Part shown: one piece after another, positions 29,430 through 40,004 of the stretch
Layout: every line of letters begins with the position of its first letter
Position numbering within the stretch: the first letter of the stretch is position 1
Origin: Diplonema japonicum
Taxonomy: Eukaryota; Euglenozoa; Diplonemea; Diplonemida; Diplonemidae
Direction of reading: 5' to 3'
Assembly: GCA_964019335.1 (NCBI GenBank)
Contig: OZ025666.1
Coordinates: 126,501-190,500 of the forward strand
DNA length: 64,000 nucleotides
Notes under the pieces: model-generated
What the model was told of the DNA's origin: nothing
Database searches by the model: none
The model's input: only the letters and a program-made list of their open reading frames with translations
Program-made: the position numbers and the translations under genes

Positions 29430-30116
29430 CGTTAAGAAGCTCTACAGAAGAAACCTACAAACTGTTATATAATTAAGGCAAAGAGAAAAGGAGCTAAAAA
29501 AAAAAAGTAAAAAAAAAGGGGAAAGGGGCACCAAGCATCAACGCAATGAACAAGGAATGGAATGAGCCTCCCCGCGGTTCCTTCTTTTTTATTTTCCATA
29601 TGGAAATGAATTGTGTGCTAGTTAATTGTAGTTGTAGACTTGCTTTGCCCTTTTCTCCGTAGAAGAAGAAAAAAAAGAAAGAAAGAAAGAAAGAAACAAT
29701 GAGCACCGACACCGTCCTCTGTTTCTAAATGCCAAAAATGTGAACGCCAATAGTTAAATGGTTTTTTTTGGCAAATGGAGATGTGAGGGTGGGGAAGGGC
29801 AGTTGTTTCTTTTTTTTTTTTTTTAAACCTATTTTTTTCTTTCTTTCTGTTTCTCTTTTTTTTAAAAAAAAAAGAATATTTTGCCTATTCACTTCTCCCC
29901 CTCCCCCCTTTTTTTATTTCCAGTTTAAACCTTTTCCCTTCCTCTCTGTTTTACACAACACTCGCTCGTAACAGCACATTTTTCTCTCTCTTTTTTTTCA
30001 TATCCTTCGCTTTCTCTCGTATGCCTCCAAACAACCCTTAAGAAAAAGGGTTGTTTTTTCTTCTTCTTTTTCTTTCTCTTTCTTTTCCTTAAATTAACCG
30101 TACACAGGACAAAACC
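29430..30116 (+). other. Intergenic spacer with hairpin
   Basis: About 690 bases of T- and A-rich tracts with no convincing ORF. A perfect 11-bp hairpin (30029-30039 with 30046-30056, loop 6 nt, AAACAACCCTT/AAGGGTTGTTT), followed by more T, lies about 60 bases before the next start. Its role is unknown; it could be part of the 5' processing region. Confidence 0.5.
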
Positions 30117-30941
30117 ATGGAATATGTCCTGATAGGGTTGGGGATAGCAGGAGTGCTAGGAGGTGTGGGAATGGGTGCTCTAGCGCTTTACAGAAGAGGA
30201 AAATACACAGAAAGGATAAAGGAAGGGGCCAACACGTTTGAAAACGAACGGGGGAAGGAACGGAGCCGATCGGGGAGCAAGCACTTTGTACCCACGATGC
30301 ATGACCACAACAACCACTCCACTGTTATCGATATGGATAGAACCGCACCCTTGTTGAAACACACAATAGAAGCTGTTGAAGACGCAGTCGCCACAAGAGA
30401 CGAGGAAGACATGAGAAGGGAGAGAGAGAGGGAGAAGGAGTTGCTAAAATCAATGCGCGAGGCAAAAAGAAAGCAATCTGAAGAGGCTTCAGAAAGAGAG
30501 CTACAAGAGAAACACCCTAATATCGACGTGTCAGCTTCACTCCACAGACAGCAACATCAAAGAAAAGGTTCCTCCCCCCGCCACACCCATCAAAGCCATA
30601 CCATTTCATCCCTTGCTTCACATCAGTTAGTAGAGGATGCGCACCTCAGCTGGATAGAGGATCAGGACCACTACCACCATCATGACTATCATCATCACGA
30701 TGCTGCGTTGACTTCTAACACATCTTCGCAAAACTACGCTCACTCTCAGCATATCACATCGCCCATTGGGAATCATTCCCACCACTTTGGGAACAAGGTT
30801 TCTGAGGAATACCTTGCTGCGGAGGAGAAAGCCGCCAAATCATTGAAACGCCCGCATAAACACCCACCTCCTTACCGCCGTATCGGGGATACACCGCGCG
30901 TTAGCAGGTCTTCTCAAAAGTCAACCACGCTTGTGCAATAA
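30117..30941 (+). CDS. Single-pass membrane-anchored protein with His-rich tail
   Basis: 274 aa. An N-terminal hydrophobic segment (MEYVLIGLGIAGVLGGVGMGALALY, about 1-25) with a following RRGK is an uncleaved anchor placing the rest in the cytosol. The middle is a charged helix (about 95-140, REREREKELLKSMREAKRK). The His-rich region at about 180-205 (DHYHHHDYHHHD) could bind metal. The C-terminus is Ser- and basic-rich. No family is recognised. Confidence 0.7.
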   Translation: MEYVLIGLGIAGVLGGVGMGALALYRRGKYTERIKEGANTFENERGKERSRSGSKHFVPTMHDHNNHSTVIDMDRTAPLLKHTIEAVEDAVATRDEEDMRREREREKELLKSMREAKRKQSEEASERELQEKHPNIDVSASLHRQQHQRKGSSPRHTHQSHTISSLASHQLVEDAHLSWIEDQDHYHHHDYHHHDAALTSNTSSQNYAHSQHITSPIGNHSHHFGNKVSEEYLAAEEKAAKSLKRPHKHPPPYRRIGDTPRVSRSSQKSTTLVQ

Positions 30942-31652
30942 TATAAAATAAAAGTGAACCTGGGAAGGGGGAGGAGGGGGGGGGGGGGGGGGGGTGATAC
31001 AAAACGAAAGAATAATAAGCCAGGGTGAACCTTTCCCGTTAAGGGAAAGCCATCCCTTCCTCCTTTAAAAGAAGAAGTTGTTGTTTACAAAAAAAAAAAA
31101 AAAAAGTAAATAAATAAATGGAGTTACTATTTTTTGCTGTTGCGGCCCCCCTTCTTTTTGTGCACTGCGGGATCACGACAAAGGAACTCTACTAAACCTT
31201 CTGGAGGTGTTGACATTTCACTCTCTGCCCAACCCTACACTCTTGCCAAACACCTTTCTAGCTTTACCTGTGCCTACACTCCTTCGCTCCTCTTTTGCCT
31301 GATAGATGAAGGAACGGGTCCGATTTGGGACTATTTTGTCTTAGTTTACCCCCCTTCTTATTCTTTTTTTTTCTTCTGGTTCGGTTCTTTCTTCCCCTTC
31401 TATTTTGCATTTCTCCAAAAGTGGTTAATATTTTCTTCTTTTTCTTCTCTCCTTTTCTTTAAAATGTCTCTTTTCTTTTCTTTTTTTAGTTCGAGAACTT
31501 GTTAAAAGAAGAGAACCCTCTTCTCCCCCCCCCCCTTTTTTCATTCTTTCCACCTTTGGTTGGCAGTTGGTAGTAGCAAGCACTCTCCCCTCCCGCCATA
31601 AAGAATCCCCCCTCTCTTTTTTCTTCTTTCCCTCTCCCCTCCTTCGATTGAA

Positions 31653-31688
<36 letters not shown>

Positions 31689-32448
31689 GTGTTGATGCCC
31701 AAAGGCAACTGCATGTATAGGAACACGGAAAGTATCAGAATGGGAAATAGAGGAAGAACAACAAAAAAGAAGAGAAAATAAAAACGTAATTTTTTCCGAG
31801 TTGATGACAAAAAAAAAGAAAAAAAAAGGAAAAAAAAAAGGGGGCCAGTGCTGCTGTCAACATCCGGCCGTGTTTTTCTGTTTTGGTGTTTTCCTCTTTT
31901 TCTGCACAAAGAAAGGGGGAGAAATAACAAAAGAGAACGACATAAAAAAAGCCCCTCTAATAAAAAAAAATAAAAAATAAGTGCGTCTGCTTCCATTCTT
32001 TTTGTTTCTGTTTTTGATGTGCGGGTGCTCACATTGCTGTGCACCCTTTTGATTGAGAGGGATTGCGGCGTCTGCTAGCACGGACGGAGAAAAGATTACT
32101 CGTAGGAGGCAACCAAGCAACCCAAAGTCATTTTCTTCTTTTTGGTTTTGTTTTCTCCCCCCCCCTTCCTTCTTTCCTCCCCCCCCCCCCCTTTAATGAA
32201 AAGGAGACACTAATAGGTAATAGGGAATTACAGGTAGCAAAAGTGCCCTGTATTTTGGAAGAAAAAAAAATCCATTCGCCCTTCATTCTTATTCTTATAT
32301 AGGATTTGCCCCCCCCTTTTTTTTATTTGTTTCTGTTCCTCTGAACCTCCTAAAGCTGTCCTCCCGCATTTCCCTTTGGTGTATATTCCTTCTTTTCTTC
32401 CTTCTTCTTCTCCCCTCCTATCACAAAAAAAGGGAGAAGAAAAAAAAA
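30942..32448 (+). other. 1.5-kb gene-free spacer with long homopolymers
   Basis: Contains G19 (30976-30994), a small CTTTCCC/GGGAAAG hairpin (31031-31049), A34 (31654-31687), and many short runs of A, T, C and G. ORFs here are low-complexity (Phe/Ser/Leu-rich) and unsupported. A 25-codon ORF at 31118 with a hydrophobic start (MELLFFAVAAPLLFVH) has no other support. This is the largest stretch without a gene or recognised repeat in the window. Confidence 0.55.
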
Positions 32449-33588
32449 ATGTTCCAGTCACGCCAACAGCAGGAGCAGAATGAAGCAAGGGAATTTATAC
32501 AGAGGTTGTTGGTTACAGCGGCAGTGCAGGGGGTGGTGATGGGTGGTGGAATGTGGATGCTCAACAGAGCGATCCATGGTTCGAGCAGCAAAACAGTGAA
32601 GATCAAAGGGAAGTGGCTTCGGCTAACCAACAGCGAGGCAAGCCTCGTGGAGTCGCTGACAGACGTCGCGGAGATCGACGGCGGGTTCGAAAAGGTGGGC
32701 GGGCTAGAAACCGCAAAACGAATTCTAATGGAAAGCATAGTTGCTCCGTTTCAATACTCCCAAGTTTTTTCCCAGGGATCGCTCAGAACATCTCCAAAAG
32801 GAGTTCTACTATTCGGCCCCCCTGGAACAGGAAAGACTCTTCTAGCAAAGGCTATCGCAAAGGCGTGCCAAGCTTCGTTTCTAGAGGTTAAAGTGGAAAA
32901 CCTCTTCGGGAAATGGTTGGGGGAATCAGAACAGACGGTGGCAGCGATCTTCACGCTAGCAAAGAAAGCTCAACCTTGTATAATATTTGTTGATGAGTTG
33001 GATTCGCTGCTTTCACACAGATCGTCTTCAGACGCTCATGCGTATTCCAATGCAAAGACTATCTTCTTGAGGCATTGGGACGGGTTTTCTACAAACGAAT
33101 CAAAGAATAAAATTGTGGTGATTGGTGCGTCGAACTGCCCTGAAGTCCTCGACTCAGCAGTCATGAGGAGAATGCCTGTTAAGATAGAGATACCTTACCC
33201 GAACCTTGCCGAGCGTGAAAATATTCTTCGTATTTTATTAAAGGAGGAGGATACGTCAAAGGTCGACTTTGCAGAAATCGCTAAATGTACTGTGAATTAC
33301 TCCGGGGCTGATTTGAAGGAGTTGTGCCAACACGCGTGTCGTGTGCAGGCCTTGGAGCTTATCAGCAAGAAGGGTATTCAGCCCACCCCGCCCCCTCCGC
33401 CTCCTTCTTTTTTCGAAACATATTTCGGGGCTTCGCGGACCCCGGTGCCTCCTTCCCCTTATACCCCTCCTCCTCTTGACACCGCTCTCATCATCTCCTG
33501 TACCTCAGTTGTGAAGTCCAACGAGAACTTCTCCGACGATTTGCTGAAGCGGAGAGCTGCCAAACCTATTTTCCAACCGCTGGACTGA
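32449..33588 (+). CDS. ATAD1: Msp1/ATAD1-like AAA ATPase
   Basis: 379 aa. A short N-terminal segment with a hydrophobic stretch (LLVTAAVQGVVMGGGMWML, about 20-38) serves as membrane anchor. One AAA domain follows: Walker A GPPGTGKT (123-130), Walker B FVDELD (Asp182), sensor 1 GASN and a modified arginine-finger region (MRRMPVKIEIPYPN). The anchor plus single AAA domain is the layout of yeast Msp1 and animal ATAD1, which extract mislocalised tail-anchored proteins from the outer mitochondrial membrane. A Pro-rich insert (PTPPPPPPSFFETYFG) interrupts the C-terminal region, which is unusual. Length otherwise fits the family. Confidence 0.88.
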   Translation: MFQSRQQQEQNEAREFIQRLLVTAAVQGVVMGGGMWMLNRAIHGSSSKTVKIKGKWLRLTNSEASLVESLTDVAEIDGGFEKVGGLETAKRILMESIVAPFQYSQVFSQGSLRTSPKGVLLFGPPGTGKTLLAKAIAKACQASFLEVKVENLFGKWLGESEQTVAAIFTLAKKAQPCIIFVDELDSLLSHRSSSDAHAYSNAKTIFLRHWDGFSTNESKNKIVVIGASNCPEVLDSAVMRRMPVKIEIPYPNLAERENILRILLKEEDTSKVDFAEIAKCTVNYSGADLKELCQHACRVQALELISKKGIQPTPPPPPPSFFETYFGASRTPVPPSPYTPPPLDTALIISCTSVVKSNENFSDDLLKRRAAKPIFQPLD

Positions 33589-33799
33589 GATGTGTTATCA
33601 TAAAGATGTTAGGTGAGATGTTTTGCTTTTTACATTGAGTACATGTGACTTATATCACTTTCTTTTTTCTTTTCTTTTTTTTTTTTTTTTTTTTTTTATT
33701 TTAGTTATTAGGATGCCTGATGGCAGATAGAAGAGGAGGGGGAGGAGAAAGGAAAAAAAAAAAAAAAAAAAAAGAATAGGATAGGATTTCGATGCATAG

Positions 33800-33857
<58 letters not shown>

Positions 33858-33981
33858 CTTCTTTCTCTGTTGTTTCTTTATCTTTTTTTTTTGATGCGGA
33901 GGGAATGTTGCTGTCAAAGTAAAAAAAAAGAAAAAAAAAAGAAAAAAAAAAAAGAGAAGAAAAAGAAAATAGTAAATAGAA
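33589..33981 (+). other. Spacer with alternating long T and A runs
   Basis: Holds a T run of about 20 (from about 33678), A20 (about 33753-33772), T56 (33802-33857) and further A-rich runs (about 33920-33955). Adjacent T and A runs could fold into hairpins in RNA. No gene is visible. Confidence 0.6.
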
Positions 33982-35446
33982 ATGGCGATGTTCCCCGACT
34001 GCCCGCAGCATGATGTTAAGGTGAAGCTGATGTTCAGCGAGTTTGACGTTCGCAAAACACAAACCATCGACATCGAGGGGCTCATTGTTGTGTTCAAGCG
34101 CCTTGCGATCTCCTTCAGCACTGCGACCATCAACGACCTGTTCGAGAGGGGGGACGCCAACGGTGATGGGGTCATCAACATTTCCGAGTTCAGGCGATTC
34201 TGCGAGTTCTACCCCACCCTGCTCGACTGCTTGTACTACCGAGCGAAGGACTACTGGACCAACGAGGCGCAGAAGGAAGGCATTGACGAGATGAGGCGTC
34301 TCCTCGACGAGCTGCGTGGTGCGGAGGGCATCTGTGAACGCGAGTTGACAAACAGCAAGATCAACGTGGAGGAGGCCGAGCGCCGCCTCCTGGCACAGGC
34401 CCAGTCCCTCGTCGAGTCCCAACGCAAGGAGACAGACGCCAAGGCGCAGATCGACATGGCGCACGAGACCACCGAGAGGGGCCGTGCTGAGCTGCGTGAC
34501 AAGGTCGCCGACCTGAACCGCAACAAAGACATCGAAAGACAAAGACAGCTGGAGCTGTCTGAGAGGCAGAAGACACTTGAGAACTCGATTCGAAGGCTGC
34601 AGCAGCAAGAGGGCGAGGTGACCAAGGCACAGGAGAGGCTCCGCGATATCGAGAGGATGCTTGCCGAGCAGCAACGGGAAGTCGAACGTCAGATCAATGG
34701 CGCCGAGAGATGCAGGGCAGACGCAGAGGAGGAGGAGCGCAAGGAGGCTGAGGCACATGCCATCACAGCAGAAGCGCTGCGCTCCGTGCACCAGGCTGCT
34801 GACGACGTTGCTATGGCAGAAGAGCAACTTGCACAAGTGGCAGAGCAGGAGAGGCAGGCGGCAGTGGCACTTCGCGACGCTGCTGAAGAGACGTCCCGAC
34901 AGCTAGGGAGGAAGGACGCTGACCAGAGGGCACTTCTTGCGGCACAGCAGATGGCAGGGGCACGAGTGACAGAGCTGGCGGCAGCAGCGGAGGCCACTGG
35001 GGAACACGAGAGGCTGCTGCAGCAGCAGATGCAGGAGAACCAGGACTTCGCGGATAAGAGGAAGCAGGTAGATGACGAGGAGGCGCCTCTTGTAGAGCAG
35101 GAGGTCCGTCTGAGGGAACAGAGGGAGAACCTGGAGAGGAAGGAGTCGAGGCTGAGGAATGACTTCACTGCCTTTGCAGGACGCACCACACACCAGAGAG
35201 GCGAGTCACCAAGGCCATCGCCTCGGGGCCCCTCGCCTGTTCCTTCTGCCCTTGCTGCCGTGTCGCCGAAGGCAGCTGAGCCTCTCCCTGTCATATCGTC
35301 CCCACGATCCGTTCCCGCCTACACTGTGGAGGCTGCCAGGTCTTCTTCTTACGCTTACTACTCTGAGGTATGTGCTGCAATATTCACCCAATAACACAAA
35401 GGTGGCTAAACCTACCTCTATCCCCCGCTCTCACCACTACGCGTGA
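33982..35446 (+). CDS. EF-hand coiled-coil protein, two exons
   Basis: Exons 33982-35367 and 35402-35446; the intron is 34 nt, the shortest in the window, phase 0 (GTATGTGC...CACAAAG). The product is 476 aa. Two EF-hand-like units lie at the N-terminus (about 10-70; the second loop, DANGDGVINISEF, is canonical). They are followed by an almost uninterrupted coiled coil (about 90-405) and a Pro/Ser tail ending SEVAKPTSIPRSHHYA. The architecture parallels the gene at 22209, which also has its introns confined to the 3' end. A structural, calcium-sensing flagellar protein is plausible by analogy with euglenozoan rod components, but no orthologue is asserted. Confidence 0.8.
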
Positions 35447-35950
35447 GTATGTACGCTGGACTTGCAGTCTTGCTTGTATTTCTTTTTTGTATTGTACATG
35501 TTTTTATTTCCCTTCTCTTCCCTTTTGCCCCTTCCTGTGGAAATGTCCTATTCTTACTCATTTCCCGCTGTACACCATGGTACCATGGCACCGTGCGTTC
35601 TTTTCTCCCCCCTCCCCCTCTTCTTTTCTGCCTTCTTCTTCCGCGTTACAGTATATTAAAACAGAAAAAAAAAAATGATGAAGGAAAAAGGAAATGAATT
35701 CTCCCCCCCCCATTATTTTTTAAGCACTCCTTTTATGACAACCTGTTGAAGTCGGGGTATCAAAATCTCTCTTTTTCAGTTTTTTTTTTCCCTTTCTTCC
35801 CTCTTCTTTTGCTCTTGTTGTTGTTGTTGTTGTTGTATTACCCCCCCTTCCCCCCCAATCCACTCGCATTTTCGGAAACAGCGCCCGCACTGCAAGGACA
35901 GGAAGTTCCACCTTGCTTTACAAGTCTCATTGTCGCCAAAAACCAAGCAT

Positions 35951-36100
35951 AGGCACCTCGGCCGCTTCTGCGTTCCGCGTCGTGTCCTTAATGCATGCGG
36001 TGCGCAGCTCAACCCCAGCCCTGGGTAACCAAGATCCTGCGCTTATCTGCAATTTGTTCTTCCACTCAGGCGCTACAGGAGATGACCGGCCAAGTGGACG
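35951..36100 (-). repeat. Dispersed repeat R2, copy c (inverted, partial)
   Basis: The reverse complement matches the 3' half of R2 copies a and b, including GGTTACCC, GGGGTTGAGCTGC, ATTAAGGACACGACGCGGAA and GGCCGAGGTGC. It is more diverged and truncated at its 5' end. It is the only R2 copy on the minus strand in this window. Confidence 0.75.
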
Positions 36101-36110
36101 GAGGGAAATG

Positions 36111-36174
36111 CCTGTTTGTCGCACTGCCTGTTCGTCGCACTGCCTGTTTGTCGCACTGCCTGTTTGTCGCCCCG
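36111..36174 (+). repeat. Tandem repeat, four copies of a 16-bp unit
   Basis: Units of CCTGTTTGTCGCACTG at 36111-36126, 36127-36142 (one T to C change), 36143-36158 and 36159-36174 (last unit ends CCCCG). It directly follows R2 copy c. It is non-coding as far as can be seen. Confidence 0.9.
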
Positions 36175-36435
36175 AGCACCTGTTTAAGATCGTGATTGCG
36201 GCGAGTTCAGGAAACAAGACCAATCCTGCAACAATGTCAGCGTGTCACTGCAGGGATGTACAAATTATTGAGGACTCTCTGCTCTTCGATGGCATCTCTT
36301 AGGTATCTCCTCCTGACGAGGTTTTCATGCTATAGTAGCTTCAGTGCTGAGCTTTTCTAAGGGAAATACAAACATTCTCCCACCAAAAAAAAAAAAAAAA
36401 AAAAAAAAGGCGCCGCGTAAAATAGAACACAAAAA

Positions 36436-36840
36436 ATGTTGAGAGCAACGGGAACGAGGATGGGTGCGTCCCTGAACACGAGAGACCTGTTTAGGCAGAT
36501 TGAGCCCACCCCCATGAGGAACTGGAGGGGCGTGTATGAAGAGAAGCTTGCCCCCCACGCCACCACGAAGGAGGCGATCCACAAGCACATGGAGCACGTG
36601 TACGGGAAGGGGTATGACACTATGAACGAGGCCAACTTCCCCTACCCTCTGATGTACTCCATCCCCTTGTTCCTGTGGATGATGTACCTCTTCTGCGGTG
36701 ATGACTGGGCCAACCCAACTGGCACTGAGCACCCCTGGTTGACCTTCAACCCCAAGAACGCCGACGGGAGCACAGTGATGCCTCTGGAGCCCTGCCACCC
36801 CAGCCCTCTCTTCGCAGAGAGCGTTTCAGTCAGGAACTAG
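36436..36840 (+). CDS. Probable mitochondrial inner-membrane protein, 134 aa
   Basis: The N-terminus MLRATGTRMGASLNTRDLFR is Arg-rich without acidic residues until Asp17, like a mitochondrial presequence. One hydrophobic segment (YPLMYSIPLFLWMMYLF, about 70-87) is a membrane span, followed by a polar, Pro-rich C-terminus of about 45 residues. Size, presequence and single span are typical of supernumerary respiratory-complex subunits, but no subunit family can be named from the sequence. The start follows an A-rich leader. Confidence 0.68.
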   Translation: MLRATGTRMGASLNTRDLFRQIEPTPMRNWRGVYEEKLAPHATTKEAIHKHMEHVYGKGYDTMNEANFPYPLMYSIPLFLWMMYLFCGDDWANPTGTEHPWLTFNPKNADGSTVMPLEPCHPSPLFAESVSVRN

Positions 36841-37549
36841 ATGATAATCAAATGGTTTTTTTTTTCTTTTTCTTTTTTTTTTTTATTCGGGAAAAGTGTT
36901 TTTTTTTTTTTTTGGGTTTTCTTTGTTCACCACACAGTGTCTATATCAATCTCCCCCCCCCCCCCCCCCCCCCGATCCTTTTTTATTTCGGAGACATGGG
37001 AGGGCTTTAAAAAAAAAAACGAGATTCTTTTTTATATCCACACCTTTATTTTGTTCCCTCCCCATTATTTATCCCATTTTTTTAAAAAATTTCTTTTTTT
37101 TTTTTACCACCCCGAAGATGAGCAAAGAAAGAAGAGTGCTACTTTCTTTTACCTATGAGAGTAAAGTAAAATACAAAAAGTAGTTTCTTGTTTTTCTTTT
37201 TTGAAATTTCTTTTAGCTCCATATACTCTTATTGTTTTTTTTTATATCTCCCCTTTCCTCATACCTTTCTTCTTCCTGATCTGTTAAATAAACAAATGAA
37301 ATAAAAAATGGGGGGGGGTTTCATCCCTTGTTAATCCACTAAGGAAGAAGTAGTGACGAATATGGGAAACTTATACTGTTATTTTTTTTTTTCCTTTATT
37401 TTTTTTTTATACTTTTTTTTTTCTTCACTCCCATGCTGCCCCGATTGTATTTTTTTAAAAGAACCCTCCCCATTTTTTCTCTTTTGCTTCAGGCAGGGGG
37501 AAAAAAACACACACAAAGGAAGGGAGGAAAAAAAAAAAAAAAAAAAAAA
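36841..37549 (+). other. Spacer with C21 run and many T/A runs
   Basis: About 700 bases, including C21 at 36953-36973, many T runs, and an A22-type run directly before the next ATG. No ORF with coding-like composition was found. Confidence 0.5.
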
Positions 37550-38306
37550 ATGAAAAGCGCAGCAAATGTAGTGCGAAAAACCTGGGATACCGCGGAGTAC
37601 GCAAAGAAGGCAGCCGAGAGAAAGATAAGAGAGGAACAAAATGAAAAGTATGGCAGCGTTGAGTGACTCACACAATTTTTTTCCTTTTTTTCTTTTCCCC
37701 CAACAGGTCGAAGAAAACGGAGAAGAAAAAGATGAACTTCCCAGCTTTAAAACCTGATACCGGTAGTGGTGCACCTAGGAGAGAATATCTTTCGGCGAGA
37801 GGTATTTAAACAAAACAAAAAAAAAAAAAAAAAAAAAAAAAAATCCACACACAGACACGGACCTCGAAATAGACGAAAACATAGGCAAGAAAACCCTTCA
37901 GCAGGGTGAGGGGGAGGCAGCATCGGCACAGGGAGGGTTTTACTGCGACACATGTGACATGAATTTCAAAGACTCTCTCAGCTTCGTGTCTCACAAGAAC
38001 GGCAAGAAGCATCAGAAGATGCTAGGCGTGTCCATGGTGGTGGCCAAGTCTAGCCTTACAGACGTTAAAAGCAAATTCGCTCTGCTGAAAGCGCAGAAGG
38101 ATCTAGACGACGCAGGCAGAACTAGAGCCATCGAAGACAGAATGCGAAAGAGGCAGCTCGAATGGGAACAAGACGAGGAAAAGAAAAAGCTGGCCCGACG
38201 GAACGCGAAAAAACAAAAGAAAGAACGAGAGCGCAACGAAAACACGGAAGAGATTCCTGAGGATGACGAGATGATGCGGGTCATGGGGTTTTCCTCCTTC
38301 AAATAA
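37550..38306 (+). CDS. SNU23: U4/U6.U5 tri-snRNP protein SNU23/ZMAT2, three exons
   Basis: Exons 37550-37647, 37707-37801 and 37855-38306; introns of 59 nt (phase 2) and 53 nt (phase 1, containing a long A run). The 214-aa product starts with the conserved RKTWDTAEYAKKA, followed by REYLSAR. The matrin-type C2H2 zinc finger is FYCDTCDMNFKDSLSFVSH with NGKKHQ, then LGVSMVVAKSSLTDVK. A charged helix leads to the conserved end DDEMMRVMGFSSFK. All of these segments line up with human ZMAT2 and yeast Snu23, a component of the spliceosomal B complex. Its own transcript needs two cis-introns removed. Confidence 0.92.
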
Positions 38307-38422
38307 AACAAAAACAAAAAAAAAAAAAAATCACCACCCAATTTTTTTTTTTTTTTTTTTTTTTTGTCTTGCTGTAAAGTTTTGCCCATGGAAGCATATT
38401 CCCCCCTCCAGGATTGCATGGA

Positions 38423-39860
38423 ATGCTACGTAATAACAGCAACAATGCCACACACCAGTCCAACTCATGGGGTGTAGCCCCCACCCCTGCAACTCCCCCC
38501 CCTGAATGGGGTCCTGGCGTCATCACTGTGACACGCGAATCGCACGAACCAGGACTAGGTATGACATAGTGTTGCGGGAATTCTATTTTTCTTCTTTTGA
38601 AACAATTGTTACAATTCCACAGGAATGACAATTGAGCACTTAGTGCTCATCTCTGTTCGACCCGAAAGCCCTGCAGGGAGAGCTGGCGTACAGGTTATGC
38701 TCGGCAGGAGGATCACCCATGTATGACCCCAGAAAGAAAAACACACTCCAACGCAACAGATAAACGACCAGCCGGTAAGAGACAATTTCGATATAGAAAG
38801 GCTCACACAAGGGCCGATCGCAAGGTTCCGGTTCAGCCCTCTGGTGTCAGGGACATCGGAGGAGCACATGGTCAACACAATCAACAAACTGAAGGAGCAG
38901 GGCGCCAACATGACGTTGCGGCGTCGGCACCGTGACGTGCCCCTTGGGATAGATCTCAGGGAGCCGGGGCTCACCTTAGAGACCATTGACGCCAAGAGCC
39001 CTGCAGCGGATGCAGGGTTGCAGCGTTTCATAGGCCACCAGCTGACACACGCGAACGGGAGGTACGTGACAACAACAACAGACGTTATGCTTGCATCGGA
39101 GGGGCTCACTACTGTTGAGCTTCGGTTCAAGCCCCATATCTGCGGTGTCACCGTAGTGCGGGCTACTGAGCGCACACCATGGGGCTTCTCGGTAGGGTCC
39201 CTCAACCTCGAGGTGATGGAAGTGTACCCCAACAGCCCTGGCGACCGTGCAGGCCTAGAGAACTGGATCAACCACAAGGTCACACACGTAAACGGAAAAC
39301 ACATAAAGTCCTCCCACGACCTGGTTGAAATCATGAAGTCACCTGCAAAAGAGCTGCAAATCCGACTCTCGCCGTGGTCCTCAGAAGAGGAGGCCGAGAT
39401 TCCTTCTGAAGGCCTCAGGCAAGAAGATGTTAAAGTGAACCTCCGTCCCGGCACAGGACTTGGCATGGCCTTGTCCACAATTGGGTTAATATTGGAAAAG
39501 GTGCAACCAGGTTCACCAGCAGACGAGGCGGCCTTGTTGCCAGCGTTCAAAGGATGGAAGTTATCCCACGTCAACGGGCAGGCTGTGAAGACAGTCGATG
39601 AAGTGGGTGAACTGGCATACTCCCCTGAGGCACCGCACGCATGGTTTCGCTTCCAGCAGCTCACTGCGGACACGGTTGTCTCTCCTGACACCATTGCCAG
39701 CGACAACATCAATGTCCAGAAGTACAGGGAATGGCTGAAGAGAAGGTCTTCTGACCGTGACAGAGCCAACTCCCCTCCCGCTTCCCACCCTGGGCTCATA
39801 CACCTCCCGAAGTACTCTTCTCCATTGTTCTTGTCGTCCACAGGACACAAGTTCGCTTAG
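38423..39860 (+). CDS. Four-PDZ-domain protein, three exons
   Basis: Exons 38423-38558, 38623-38720 and 38760-39860; introns of 64 nt (phase 1) and 39 nt (phase 0). The product is 444 aa with four PDZ-like modules, each with a SPA/SPG-AG.. segment and a following 'THxN/SHVN' strand: SPAGRAGVQ...ITHIND, SPAADAGLQ...LTHANG, SPGDRAGLE...VTHVNG and SPADEAALL...LSHVNG. A Ser/Pro-rich C-terminus ends in HKFA. No protease domain is present, so it looks like a scaffold. An ATG five bases upstream (38418) opens a 20-codon overlapping frame ending at a TAG, so initiation context decides which is used. The acceptor would be CCTCCAG ending at 38411. Confidence 0.75.
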
Positions 39861-40004
39861 CCCTCCGTTCCGTTCCGTTCACCATGTATCTTATGTTCTT
39901 TTTCTTTTCTTTTCTTTTTCTCTTCTTTTTCTTGTTCATTCTATATTCTTACGTTTTTGCGGCCTTCCCGAAAATATGAACTTTTTCGTCACACTGACAA
40001 CGGC

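Larger units (their letters stand above)
35447..36435 (+). other. Spacer with pyrimidine tracts, repeat R2 copy c and a short tandem repeat
   Basis: About 1 kb without a supportable gene. It contains an inverted copy of R2, a four-copy 16-bp tandem repeat and an A-run directly before the next start. ORFs within it are by-products of the repeat and of low-complexity sequence. Confidence 0.55.

Noticed and set aside
30029-30058. Hairpin plus T-run as an intrinsic transcription terminator
   Set aside because: Intrinsic terminators of this kind are bacterial. In this eukaryotic context the stem-loop is only recorded as an uncharacterised feature.
31118-31195. 25-codon ORF with signal-like start
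   Set aside because: It is too short, and there is no continuation through a plausible intron and no supporting motif.
36108-36185. 16-bp tandem repeats as a CRISPR-like array
   Set aside because: The units are directly adjacent without spacers, and the genome is eukaryotic.
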